Assembly (NCBI GenBank): GCA_016717005.1
Contig: JADJUF010000008.1
Span: 453,048-517,047 of the forward strand
DNA length: 64,000 nucleotides
Origin: Myxococcales bacterium
GTDB lineage: Bacteria; Myxococcota_A; Polyangia; Haliangiales; Haliangiaceae
Direction of reading: 5' to 3'
Shown here: positions 1-10,655 of the stretch, piece by piece
Numbering within the stretch: position 1 is the first letter of the stretch
How the letters are laid out: each line of letters starts with the position of its first letter
Program-made: the position numbers and the translations under genes
Notes under the pieces: model-generated
Databases searched by the model: none
Told to the model about the DNA's origin: nothing
What the model saw: only the letters and a program-made list of their open reading frames with translations

Positions 1-1143
<1,143 letters not shown>

Positions 1144-1176
1144 GCCGCCCGGCGGCGCGTCCGCCCCCGCGGCCAT

Positions 1177-1213
1177 CGAGCCTCCAGCGCCCCTGGAGGC
1201 TCGACCCATTTTT
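1177..1213 (+). terminator. Rho-independent terminator after gltA
   Basis: A perfect 11-bp stem (1177-1187 with 1193-1203) around a 5-nt loop is followed by ACCCA and five T at 1209-1213. It lies directly downstream of the citrate synthase stop on the same strand. Confidence 0.85.
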
Positions 1214-1351
1214 GGTCGCGCACACGCTGAACATCGATCCGGCCCACACCGCGGGGCTGTTCGCCACCTGCGCGGCGCCGGCGTCGTCGTAGGACGGTTG
1301 GGCCCGGCGAGCGGCTTGCGCACCGACGGCCGGCACGGCATGGTCCCCGCC

Positions 1352-1768
1352 ATGCTGGCGACGGCTCAGGCCACCTCCACCGCGACCACCGAGGGCATCG
1401 AAGTCACGGTGCGCTCGCGCTACCTGCCCGAGCAGTCGGCGCCGGATCATCACCGCTACGTGTTCGCGTACACCGTCGCGATCGCCAACCGCGGCGCGGT
1501 CCCCGCCCAGCTCCGCACCCGCCACTGGGTGATCACCGACGGGCGCGGCGGGATCGAGGAGGTGCGCGGCGACGGCGTGGTCGGCGAGCAGCCGCGGCTC
1601 GAGCCGGGCGAGCAGTTCCAGTACACGTCGGGCTGCGTGCTCAAGACGCCGATCGGCACGATGCACGGCACCTACCAGATGGTGCGCGACGACGGCGACG
1701 GGTTCGACGCCGAGATCGCGGCGTTCTCGCTGGTGGCGCCGACCCGTTCGGCCGCCGTCATGAACTGA
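1352..1768 (+). CDS. apaG: ApaG-domain protein
   Basis: About 138 residues, close to the 125-residue E. coli ApaG. The match runs nearly end to end: RYVFAYTVAIANRG, a WVITDG strand, VVGEQPRLEPGEQFQYTSG and GTMHGTYQM are the conserved ApaG blocks forming an immunoglobulin-like fold. The molecular role of bacterial ApaG is not settled; it is linked to Co/Mg phenotypes and nucleotide metabolism in enterics. The frame opens at a TTG (1298), but homology begins near the ATG at 1352; the ATG at 1340 is the alternative. It stands alone after the gltA terminator, and its stop is followed by about 120 nt and then a repeat tract. Confidence 0.9.
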   Translation: MLATAQATSTATTEGIEVTVRSRYLPEQSAPDHHRYVFAYTVAIANRGAVPAQLRTRHWVITDGRGGIEEVRGDGVVGEQPRLEPGEQFQYTSGCVLKTPIGTMHGTYQMVRDDGDGFDAEIAAFSLVAPTRSAAVMN

Positions 1769-1886
1769 TCGCGGGTCGAACGACAGGCGCTCGCGCGCGA
1801 CGCGGCGCCGGCCGCCGGCGTTGAACTGCTCGGCGAGGACCTTCATCTCGCTGGCGATCGCGGCGCCCCAGACGGTGGTCCAGCCC

Positions 1887-2161
<275 letters not shown>

Positions 2162-2163
2162 CC

Positions 2164-2421
2164 CTAGTACGGGTGGTGGTGGCCGTACGGGCCGTCGAGG
2201 TGCGGGTGCGGGTGCGGGTGATGGTGGTGCGGGCTGCTGCCGTGGGGATGGCTGCCGTGCGGGTGCTCGTGGCTCTTGTGCTTGGGCGCGGGCGGCGTGG
2301 TCGCCGCCGGCTTGTGGGTCGGCTCGACCCGCCAGGTGCGCTTGCGAGCCTTGGGCGACGACGACGACGAGCACGCCGCGAGGGCGAGCACCATCATCGA
2401 GATCAGCACGCGAGCCTTCAC
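2164..2421 (-). CDS. Small His-rich lipoprotein
   Basis: 85 residues. The N-terminus is a lipoprotein signal peptide with lipobox LALAAC. After a Ser/Lys/Arg stretch, the C-terminal half is extremely His/Pro-rich (HPHGS, HHHHPHPHPH, GHHHPY), suggesting metal binding at the membrane or in the periplasm; this is inference, and I recognise no family. The GTG start overlaps the stop of the upstream gene (GTGA), implying translational coupling in a three-gene operon with the glycosyltransferase-like protein and the 2-hydroxyacid dehydrogenase. A hexamer repeat tract begins immediately after its TAG. Confidence 0.75.
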   Translation of the reverse strand: MKARVLISMMVLALAACSSSSSPKARKRTWRVEPTHKPAATTPPAPKHKSHEHPHGSHPHGSSPHHHHPHPHPHLDGPYGHHHPY

Positions 2422-3992
2422 TTCTTCTTCGAGTCTGCCATGCGGCGCTTGAGCGCGGCCAGCTCATCGTCGACCGACACCGACGCCGCGCGCGACGCGC
2501 CCGCGGCCTTGCGCCGCAGGTCGGCGAGGGGATCGACCGGCGGCGCGGCCGGGCGTTGCCGCGGGGGCGGTGGCGGCGGCGCGGTCCCGACGTTGGCGGC
2601 GGCGGCGCGCGCGGCGACCGCCGCGGCGTCGAGCGCGGCCAGCTCCTGATCGAGCGCCGCCAGCTCGCTGAGCAGCCGGTGCATGCCGGTGCGCTCGCGC
2701 TCGGCCCGAGCGGTGTCGCCGCTGGCGATCGCGGCGTCGGCGGTGCGGCGGGCGGCCTCGACCGACCGCACCAGCTCGGCCTTGCGCGCGGTGGCCTCGG
2801 CGCGCACGGCGTCGACGTCGGCGATCGGCGGCGGCGGTGGCGGCGGCGGCGCGCTGTCCCCGCCGAGATCCTCGAGCTCGCCGGGCATCGCCGCGGCCCG
2901 GGCGGCGGCCGTGGCCGCGGTCGTCGTCGAGCGCAGCCGCTCGTGAGTCGCGGCGCGGGCCTCGGCCCGGCCCTCCTCGATCACCGCGCGCTTGTCGACG
3001 CCGACCGCCCAGATCACCTCGGCCACGGCGAGCGCGCCGTCGGGCCGCGGCGCCAGCCCCGGCGCGGCCAGCGCGGCCTCGATCGCCGACGACACGAGCA
3101 GCGTGCCCTTGGCGCCGACGCCGGCGCCGCGCAGCTCGAGCGCGCGGGCCAGGCTCTCGGCGTTGGCGACGCCGTCGTCGACCAGGGCCACCAGCCGCGC
3201 GCCGACCAGCGCCGCCCGCGCCAGCGCCCGCGTCGACGGCCGGGCCACGATCACGTCGCCGACGCGCCAGGTCCGGGCGGCGTCGGCGGTGCTGCCGAAC
3301 AGCTTGGCGCGCAGGCCCAAGACCGGCACCTGCCGCCGCAGCACGGCGGCCGCCTCGACGTCGCCCGCGGCGTCGAACAGGAACGTCAGGCCCTCGCTGA
3401 CGTCGGCCAGGGACAGCTGCAGCGCCAGCGCCCCGGTGGCCTCGGCCCCGAGGCCGGCCACCTCGACGACGACGGCGCGCGTGGCCAGGCCGAAGCGCTG
3501 GGCCAGGCCTGCGCGGCCCTCGGCGCCGGCCTCGGCGAACGCGCGCTCGCCGATCGCGCCGACCACGAGCACGCGATCGCCCTCGACGCCGCCGTCGGCC
3601 AGCGCCACCGCCGCGTGATCGTCGATCGCGCACACGCGATCGGCGTTGGTCTCGCCCCAGCCCCGGGCCGGCTCGAGCTCGCCGACCACGCCGACCACCG
3701 GCGCCGGGTTGGCCACCGCGTCGCGGGCCAAGGTCAGCGCGGCGGTCGCCAGCGGATCGAACGCGACCGCGACGTCGGGCGGGTTGGAGTCCATCTCCTT
3801 GCGCAGCCGGCGCTCGGCGCTCTCGCCGAGGAGCGCGCGCCGGAACCGATCGGGCAGCCAGTGGCCGCCGACCGCGCCGAGATCGATCGCGCGCACGCGC
3901 ATGCCCGCCGCCTCGCACGCCGCCAGCACCGGCACCACGATCGCCGGGTCCGCCGCCGACGAGGTCACGATGAGCACGTGCGGAGCGCTCAC
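2418..3992 (-). CDS. Glycosyltransferase-like protein with C-terminal coiled coil
   Basis: 524 residues with a GTG start. Residues 1-~330 look like two Rossmann-type halves: an N-terminal HVLIVTSSAADPAIV strand-loop, alternating beta/alpha segments, and GDVIVARPSTRALARAALVGARLV, resembling the GT-B donor-site region. The remainder is a Pro-rich linker (APPPPPPPPI), an Ala/Glu/Arg helix with coiled-coil character, a second PPPPPP linker and a basic tail (KRRMADSKKK). No catalytic residue can be assigned with confidence. It overlaps by GTGA with the upstream dehydrogenase and by GTGA with the downstream His-rich lipoprotein, so the three are co-translated. It could be a structural rather than catalytic GT-B relative. 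Confidence 0.6.
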   Translation of the reverse strand: MSAPHVLIVTSSAADPAIVVPVLAACEAAGMRVRAIDLGAVGGHWLPDRFRRALLGESAERRLRKEMDSNPPDVAVAFDPLATAALTLARDAVANPAPVVGVVGELEPARGWGETNADRVCAIDDHAAVALADGGVEGDRVLVVGAIGERAFAEAGAEGRAGLAQRFGLATRAVVVEVAGLGAEATGALALQLSLADVSEGLTFLFDAAGDVEAAAVLRRQVPVLGLRAKLFGSTADAARTWRVGDVIVARPSTRALARAALVGARLVALVDDGVANAESLARALELRGAGVGAKGTLLVSSAIEAALAAPGLAPRPDGALAVAEVIWAVGVDKRAVIEEGRAEARAATHERLRSTTTAATAAARAAAMPGELEDLGGDSAPPPPPPPPIADVDAVRAEATARKAELVRSVEAARRTADAAIASGDTARAERERTGMHRLLSELAALDQELAALDAAAVAARAAAANVGTAPPPPPPRQRPAAPPVDPLADLRRKAAGASRAASVSVDDELAALKRRMADSKKK

Positions 3993-4948
3993 GTTGCCAC
4001 CCGGTTGGGCGGCACGCGCCCGGCCAGGACGTCAGCGACCGCGGAGATACAGAGCTCGGCCATGCGCACGCGTGCCGTAGTCGTAGCGGATCCCAGGTGC
4101 GGCGCCAAGACGGTCCGCGGCGCCGCGCGCAGCCGCGGGTCGATCGCCGGCTCGGCCGCGAACACGTCCAGGCCGGCGCCGCCCAGGCGCCCGGCGACGA
4201 GCGCGTCGGCCAGCGCGGCCTCGTCGACGCAGCCGCCGCGCGCGGTGTTGATCAGCAGCGCGCCCGGCCGCATCCGCGCCAGCGCCGCGGCGTCGATCAG
4301 CCCCCGGGTGGCCGGCGTCAACGGGCAGTGCAGCGACACGACGTCGGCGCAGGCGTAGAGCTCGTCGAGGTCGACCCAGCGCACGCCGTCGGCGTCGGCG
4401 CCGCGCCGCCCGGGCCGGCTGTCGGCCGCCACCACCGCCATCCCGAACCCGCGCGCGCGCCGCGCCACGGCCCGACCGATGCGCCCCAGGCCGATCAGCC
4501 CGAGCGTGCGGCCGCCCAGCTCGGTGCCGAGCAAGAAGTCCGGCGACCAGCCCGTCCACTGCTCGGCGCGCACCAGCCGCTCGCCCTCCCCCAGCCGGCG
4601 CGCGGTGGCCAGGATCAGCGCCCAGGTGAAGTCGGCCGTGGCCTCGGTCAGGACGTCGGGCGTGTTGGTCACGACCACGCCGGCCGCCGCGGCCGCCGCG
4701 ACGTCGACGTTGTCGTAGCCGACCGCGTAGTTCGCGACGACCCGCAGGCGCGGGGCCGCCGCCAGGACCTCGCGGTCGATCCGATCGCCGAGCAGGCACA
4801 CCAGCGCCTCGGCGTCTGCCACCTCGGCCAGCCAGCGCGCCCGCGGCCAGGCCTCGTCCGCGGGCTCGCGCAGCGCGTGCTCGGCGATCCAGCCGCGCCA
4901 GGACGGCGCGCCCTCCGGCAGCCGCGAGGTCATCACGATGCGCGCCAC
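3989..4948 (-). CDS. D-2-hydroxyacid dehydrogenase (glyoxylate/hydroxypyruvate reductase-like)
   Basis: NAD(P)H-dependent oxidoreductase of the D-isomer 2-hydroxyacid dehydrogenase family, about 320 residues. Seen: the substrate-domain motif NYAVGYDNVDV, the dinucleotide-binding motif GLIGLGRIGRAVARR, LHCPLTPATRGLI, LINTARGGCVDEAAL with the catalytic Arg, LDVFAAEP with the Glu, and APHLGSAT with the catalytic His. The GTG at 4948 is preferred because it gives the canonical ARIVMTSRLPEG start and is preceded by GAGG; the frame extends upstream without homology. The exact substrate (glyoxylate, hydroxypyruvate, phosphoglycerate) cannot be told. First gene of a leftward operon, divergent from the STAND regulator. 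Confidence 0.92.
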   Translation of the reverse strand: MARIVMTSRLPEGAPSWRGWIAEHALREPADEAWPRARWLAEVADAEALVCLLGDRIDREVLAAAPRLRVVANYAVGYDNVDVAAAAAAGVVVTNTPDVLTEATADFTWALILATARRLGEGERLVRAEQWTGWSPDFLLGTELGGRTLGLIGLGRIGRAVARRARGFGMAVVAADSRPGRRGADADGVRWVDLDELYACADVVSLHCPLTPATRGLIDAAALARMRPGALLINTARGGCVDEAALADALVAGRLGGAGLDVFAAEPAIDPRLRAAPRTVLAPHLGSATTTARVRMAELCISAVADVLAGRVPPNRVAT

Positions 4949-5019
4949 GCCCTCGGGGATGCCGCGAGTGGCCCGGCGCCGCAAGGGTCGACACCGCGGA
5001 TCGCACCCAGAAAAGGCGA

Positions 5020-5048
5020 TTGACAACTACACTGTCCCACCTTAGCTT
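5020..5048 (+). promoter_or_regulatory. Sigma-70-like promoter for the STAND-TPR gene
   Basis: A perfect -35 TTGACA (5020-5025), a 17-bp spacer and a weak -10 TAGCTT (5043-5048) precede the rightward gene. GGAGGAG at 5081-5087 is the likely ribosome-binding site for the ATG at 5101, at a slightly long 13-nt spacing. Confidence 0.55.
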
Positions 5049-5100
5049 CCGCCCGCTTCTCCAGGCGCTCTCGCCCGGGGGGAGGAGCACTGGACGATCT

Positions 5101-7887
5101 ATGGAACCGCGGACCAATCCCAAACCCGCCGGCTCGGTGCCGGTCACTGCGTGGTACGCTGATCCGGTGGCGAGCGCCGAGACCGGGCCGACCCCGGAGA
5201 TCGACGGCGATCTCTTCGGCGACGGCGAAGAGGAGCTGACCCAGGCGATCCCGGCGGTCTACGACCTCCGCAGCCGCTTCACCGGGCGCAAGGACGCCCT
5301 GACCGCGCTCGAGCGGCTGTTCACGGCGACGATCGCCGAGCGGACCCTCGGCTTCGCCGTGGTGATCGGCCAGCCCGGCATCGGCAAGAGCCGGCTGGTC
5401 AGCGAGCTGGCGCGGGTCGCGCGCGCGAAGGTGCCCGACGTGCGCGTGCTGGTCGGCGCCGCCGAGGACGGCGCCGGTCCGTTCCACGCGGTCGCGCGGC
5501 TGCTCGCGCAGCGGTTCGGCATCGCCCCCGGCACGATGATCGTCGAGGCCCGCGAGCGGGTCATCGCCGGCGTCGCCGACATCCTGCAGCCGGCCCGGGT
5601 CACCGAGGTCGCGCACCTGCTGGCGCACATGATGCGGGTGCCGTTCGACGACAGCCCGGTCGTGACGCCGCTGCTCGAGTCGCCGCAGCAGCTCGAGACC
5701 CGCACGTTCCTGGCCCTGCGCCGCTTCCTCGCCGCCGACGCCGAGCGCCGGCCGCTGGTGCTGGTGCTCGAGAACCTCGAGCTGTGCGGCGCCGAGACGA
5801 TCAACCTCGTGAACTACCTCGCCGCCGGCCTGCAGTCCGAGCCGGTGCTGATGCTCACGACCGCGCAAGCGTCGCTGTACGATCTCCACCCGGGCTTCGG
5901 CGCCGGCGAGTTCGCGCCCGAGCGCATCGATCTGGGCGCGCTCGGCGCCGCCGACTCCGACGATCTCCTGCGCGAGCTGCTCCGGCCGCTCGGCGCGGTG
6001 CCGGATCGCCTGCTGGCCCACGCGCGCTCGCTCGGCGGCTCGCCGCGGGCCTTGCAAGAGCTGGTGCGCCTGCTGCTCGAGTGCGAGTGCATCGCGCGCG
6101 GCCCCGGCGCGAGCTGGCGGCTCGACGCCGTGCGCCTGGCCGAGACCCAGCTGCCGCGCACGTACGAGCAGCTGGTGATGGCGCGGCTCGCGGTCATGGC
6201 GCCGGTCCACCGGCGCGTGCTCGAGATGGCCGCGACCGTCGGCGAGGTCTGCTGGATGGACGCGGTGCTCGCGCTCGAGCGCGGCGAGACCCTGCGCATC
6301 GACGACCCCGACGGCCCCACCCTCGCCCAGATCGCGTCGTCGGGCGATCACTCGCGCACCACGGTCGCCGCGGCGTTGACCAAGCTGGTCGAGCACGAGT
6401 GGCTGCTCGAGTCGGATCCGCCGACGATGTCGGGCGAGCGCGAGCTGCGGTTCGCGTACCCGATCCTCCACCAGCTGGTCAGCGGCGGCGTCGACGACGC
6501 CCGCCGCCGCCAGTACCACCGGCTGGCCGCGCAGTGGCTCGAGCTGCGGCCCGAGGGCCGCGGCCCGGCGGCGCAGGAGCACGTCGCGCGGCACCTCGAG
6601 CAGGCCGGCGAGCTGCGCGAGGCCGCCGGCCGCTACCGCCGCGCCGCCGAGGCCGCCCGCGGCGCCTACGACAACGATCGCGCGATCCGCCTCTACGATC
6701 GCGCGCTGGTGTGCGTCGGCGACACCGACCACGCGGCGCGCATCCACCTCTGGCACGACCTCGGGTCGGTCTACGAGCACATCGGCGACTTCGAGGCGGC
6801 GCTGGGCGCGTTCGAGCGCATGCTGCGGCTGTCGTGGGTCGGCGCGTCGAAGGCCAAGGCCGCGGTCGCGTTCAACAAGATGGGCCGGGTCTGGCGCCGC
6901 AAGGGCGACCTCAAGCTCAGCCTCGAGTACCTCGAGCGCGGCGCCGAGCTGTTCCGCGCCGCCGGCGACGCCCGCGGCATCGCCGGCTCGCTCGACGACG
7001 TCGGCAAGGCGCTCAACCTCCTGGGCCGCTACGACGAGGCGTTCGCCAAGATCACCGAGGCCCTGGTCCGCCGCGGCAAGGGCGGCGACAAGCGCTCGAT
7101 CGCCGCGTCGCTGTCGAACCTCGGCGTCGTGCAGCAGGCCCGCGGTGAGCACGAGGCCGCGTTCAACTGCCACCGCGAGGCGCTCGAGCTGCGCCGCGCC
7201 GCCGGCGATCGCTGGGGCGCGGTGGTGTCGCTCAACAACCTCGCGGTGCTCCACTACACGCTCGGCGATCACGCCGACGCGCGCGCCGGCTGGACCGAGG
7301 CGCTGGCCGAGGCCGAGGCCATCGGCTCGCTGCCGATGGCGGCGATGGTGCTCACCAACCTGGGCGAGGTCGCGATCGAGGAGAACAAGCTCGAGGAGGC
7401 GCGCAGCCGACTCGAGGACGCGCTCGAGATCGTCGAGGATCTCGAGGACCTCCAGCTCGAGAGCGAGTGCTGCCGCAACCTGGCCGTGCTCGAGAACCAG
7501 CTCGGCGCGATCGGCAAGGCCCGGGACTTCGCCGAGCGCGCGCTGGCCGTCGCCACCACCGCCGGGCTCAAGGAGCTCGAGGGCCAGGCCCTGCTGACCA
7601 TCGGCCTGGTCCTGTCGACCAGCCTGTACGACGCCGAGCGCACGGAGATCATGGACGCGCCCGGCGAGCCGCCCGCGGAGGCCTACTTCCGGCGCGGGCT
7701 CGCGGTGCTGCGCGGCATCGGCCACGACGGCGCAACCGCGCGCGGCCTCGAGCTCTACGGCCGCTACAAGATCGAGAACGGCGAGCCCGACGCCGGCAAG
7801 GATCTGCTGCGCGAGGCGCTCGCGATCTACGCGCGGCTCGGCATGCGCCGCGGCGAGAAGGTCCAGCAGCAGCTTCAGGGTGTCTGA
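5101..7887 (+). CDS. STAND-type AAA ATPase with C-terminal TPR array
   Basis: About 928 residues. Acidic N-terminus, then an orc1/AAA_16-like NTPase: FTGRKDALTALE, Walker A GQPGIGKS, and LVLVLENLEL as probable Walker B. A helical region follows, and from about residue 500 to the end there are repeated TPR helices (for example GDFEAALGAFERML, GRYDEAFAKITEAL, GDHADARAGWTEALAEA). Such proteins are signal-responsive scaffolds; in myxobacteria the same ATPase-TPR module is often fused to a Ser/Thr kinase domain, which is absent here. The ATG at 5101 is chosen for its upstream GGAGGAG and promoter. A long repeat tract begins 5 nt after the stop. Confidence 0.88.
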   Translation: MEPRTNPKPAGSVPVTAWYADPVASAETGPTPEIDGDLFGDGEEELTQAIPAVYDLRSRFTGRKDALTALERLFTATIAERTLGFAVVIGQPGIGKSRLVSELARVARAKVPDVRVLVGAAEDGAGPFHAVARLLAQRFGIAPGTMIVEARERVIAGVADILQPARVTEVAHLLAHMMRVPFDDSPVVTPLLESPQQLETRTFLALRRFLAADAERRPLVLVLENLELCGAETINLVNYLAAGLQSEPVLMLTTAQASLYDLHPGFGAGEFAPERIDLGALGAADSDDLLRELLRPLGAVPDRLLAHARSLGGSPRALQELVRLLLECECIARGPGASWRLDAVRLAETQLPRTYEQLVMARLAVMAPVHRRVLEMAATVGEVCWMDAVLALERGETLRIDDPDGPTLAQIASSGDHSRTTVAAALTKLVEHEWLLESDPPTMSGERELRFAYPILHQLVSGGVDDARRRQYHRLAAQWLELRPEGRGPAAQEHVARHLEQAGELREAAGRYRRAAEAARGAYDNDRAIRLYDRALVCVGDTDHAARIHLWHDLGSVYEHIGDFEAALGAFERMLRLSWVGASKAKAAVAFNKMGRVWRRKGDLKLSLEYLERGAELFRAAGDARGIAGSLDDVGKALNLLGRYDEAFAKITEALVRRGKGGDKRSIAASLSNLGVVQQARGEHEAAFNCHREALELRRAAGDRWGAVVSLNNLAVLHYTLGDHADARAGWTEALAEAEAIGSLPMAAMVLTNLGEVAIEENKLEEARSRLEDALEIVEDLEDLQLESECCRNLAVLENQLGAIGKARDFAERALAVATTAGLKELEGQALLTIGLVLSTSLYDAERTEIMDAPGEPPAEAYFRRGLAVLRGIGHDGATARGLELYGRYKIENGEPDAGKDLLREALAIYARLGMRRGEKVQQQLQGV

Positions 7888-7892
7888 GCGGC

Positions 7893-8436
<544 letters not shown>

Positions 8437-8464
8437 GCCTCCCCCGCCGCTCACACCCTCTGCG

Positions 8465-9190
<726 letters not shown>

Positions 9191-9305
9191 CCGCGCGAAG
9201 CTCCTGCGTGACTTGATCGACAACCGCTCGATCGGGCTGCCCCCCCCGGGAGGGCAAAAAAACAATACTACTTGTCCGCGCCGGGCGCTCTATTTCGACG
9301 CGCCT

Positions 9306-10625
9306 TTAGCGCAGCGTCGCGGCGAGCTCGGTCGCGCGCTGGCCCAGGGTCGGTAGCGGCTTCTGCTCCTTCTTGGGGAGGTCCGACTGGTCGCCCCAGT
9401 AGCCCAGCAGCTTGGCCTTGTCACCGCCCAGCGCCGCGATCCGCTCGACCTCGGCCTTGCCGCCCAGGCTCGCCAGCGCCTCGATCCCGATCCATCGCGC
9501 GACCCAGTTCGAGCTGGTCGTCAGCGCCTGCGCCGCCGCGATCAGGCCGTCGCGATCCCCGAGCTGGGCCAGGGGCGTCACCACCGCGCCCATCAGGATC
9601 TCCTTCTGGTAGCCGTCGCGGGTCGACAGCGAGCCGGCGACCTCGGTCAACGCCTTGGCGCCACCGCACCGGATGGCGTTATTTGCGCCGACCCAGCGGA
9701 ACCGCGGATCGCGGTGGGCCTGGTTGACCATCGCCAGCAGCGGGTCGAGGCAGCCCGGCAGCCCGGCGGCGCGGATCAGCTCGACCGCGTCGTTCGCGAT
9801 CCGGGCCGACTGGTTGTCGTCGCGCGCGATCGCGCCCAGGCGATCGAGGCTGGTCGCCAGCGCCGCCGGCGCCCCCACCGGGAACAGCCCCGCCGGATCG
9901 ATGTAGACCTGGTAGAGCGCGTTGATCGCGCGCTCGGTCAGGGTCGAGTCGCCCCGGTCCATCACGGCGATCTCGACCACCAGCTTGACCGCGTCGGGCG
10001 AGCCCGACGCCGCCAGCCCCAGCAGCAGCTGATCGCCGATCTTGGGGCGGCGCCCGTCCTTGTCGGGCGCGGCGATGACCCGGTTCGCGACCGCGATCAA
10101 GCGCTCGCCGGCCTTGGGCCCGAGCGCCCGCATGATCGCCGCGCCGCGGAAGCGCCCGGTGGCCGCGCGGCCCTCGTAGTAGCCGCCGGTCAGCCAGTCG
10201 GTCAGGTAGCCGTCGATGACCGCCCGGGTCTCGTCGTCGGCCAGCGGCCGCAGCTCGAACAAGGCGTCCTTGCCGATCTCCTGGAGCGAGGTCGGCTGCG
10301 CCATCTCGCCCTCGATCCGCGCGATCGCCCACAGCCGCGGCGCCAGCTTGGCCAGCACCTGATCGCGCCGGGCCGGCGCCATCGCGTCGAACATCGCCTT
10401 GGCGTCCTGATCGTTGCCGCGCTTGTACAGGTTCTCGGCCGCGTGGGCCGACAGATCCGGATCGATCGAGCCGTTCTTCATCGTCGACTTCAGCTTGCTC
10501 AGCCCCTTCTTCGAGGTGAGCCACTTGTCGATGCTGGCGTGGTTGGTCTTCTCGCACGCCGCGCCCAGCGTCAGGGCCAGGACGACGAAGATGATCGCGA
10601 CGGACTTCGGCACGGGCGTCAGCAT
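9306..10625 (-). CDS. Lipoprotein with HEAT-like helical repeats
   Basis: About 439 residues. A signal peptide with lipobox LGAAC is followed by an all-helical protein whose blocks (LLGLAASGSPDAVKLVVEIA, VVTPLAQLGDRDGLIAAAQAL, WVARWIGIEALASLGGKAEV) look like HEAT/armadillo repeats. Such repeats serve protein-protein contacts; no enzyme motif is seen and I do not recognise the family. The ATG at 10625 is used; a GTG a few codons downstream is also possible. It is divergent from the FadL-like barrel gene with only 30 nt between starts, so the promoters overlap. The FHA gene follows in the same direction 115 nt downstream. Confidence 0.75.
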   Translation of the reverse strand: MLTPVPKSVAIIFVVLALTLGAACEKTNHASIDKWLTSKKGLSKLKSTMKNGSIDPDLSAHAAENLYKRGNDQDAKAMFDAMAPARRDQVLAKLAPRLWAIARIEGEMAQPTSLQEIGKDALFELRPLADDETRAVIDGYLTDWLTGGYYEGRAATGRFRGAAIMRALGPKAGERLIAVANRVIAAPDKDGRRPKIGDQLLLGLAASGSPDAVKLVVEIAVMDRGDSTLTERAINALYQVYIDPAGLFPVGAPAALATSLDRLGAIARDDNQSARIANDAVELIRAAGLPGCLDPLLAMVNQAHRDPRFRWVGANNAIRCGGAKALTEVAGSLSTRDGYQKEILMGAVVTPLAQLGDRDGLIAAAQALTTSSNWVARWIGIEALASLGGKAEVERIAALGGDKAKLLGYWGDQSDLPKKEQKPLPTLGQRATELAATLR

Positions 10626-10655
10626 ACCAGGCAGAGACGGTGCTACCGTGCCGCG

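Noticed and set aside
9240..9270. A terminator at the GC hairpin plus A-run upstream of the FHA gene
   Set aside because: On the minus strand the T-run precedes the GC-rich dyad, and on the plus strand it is an A-run, so neither orientation fits an intrinsic terminator.
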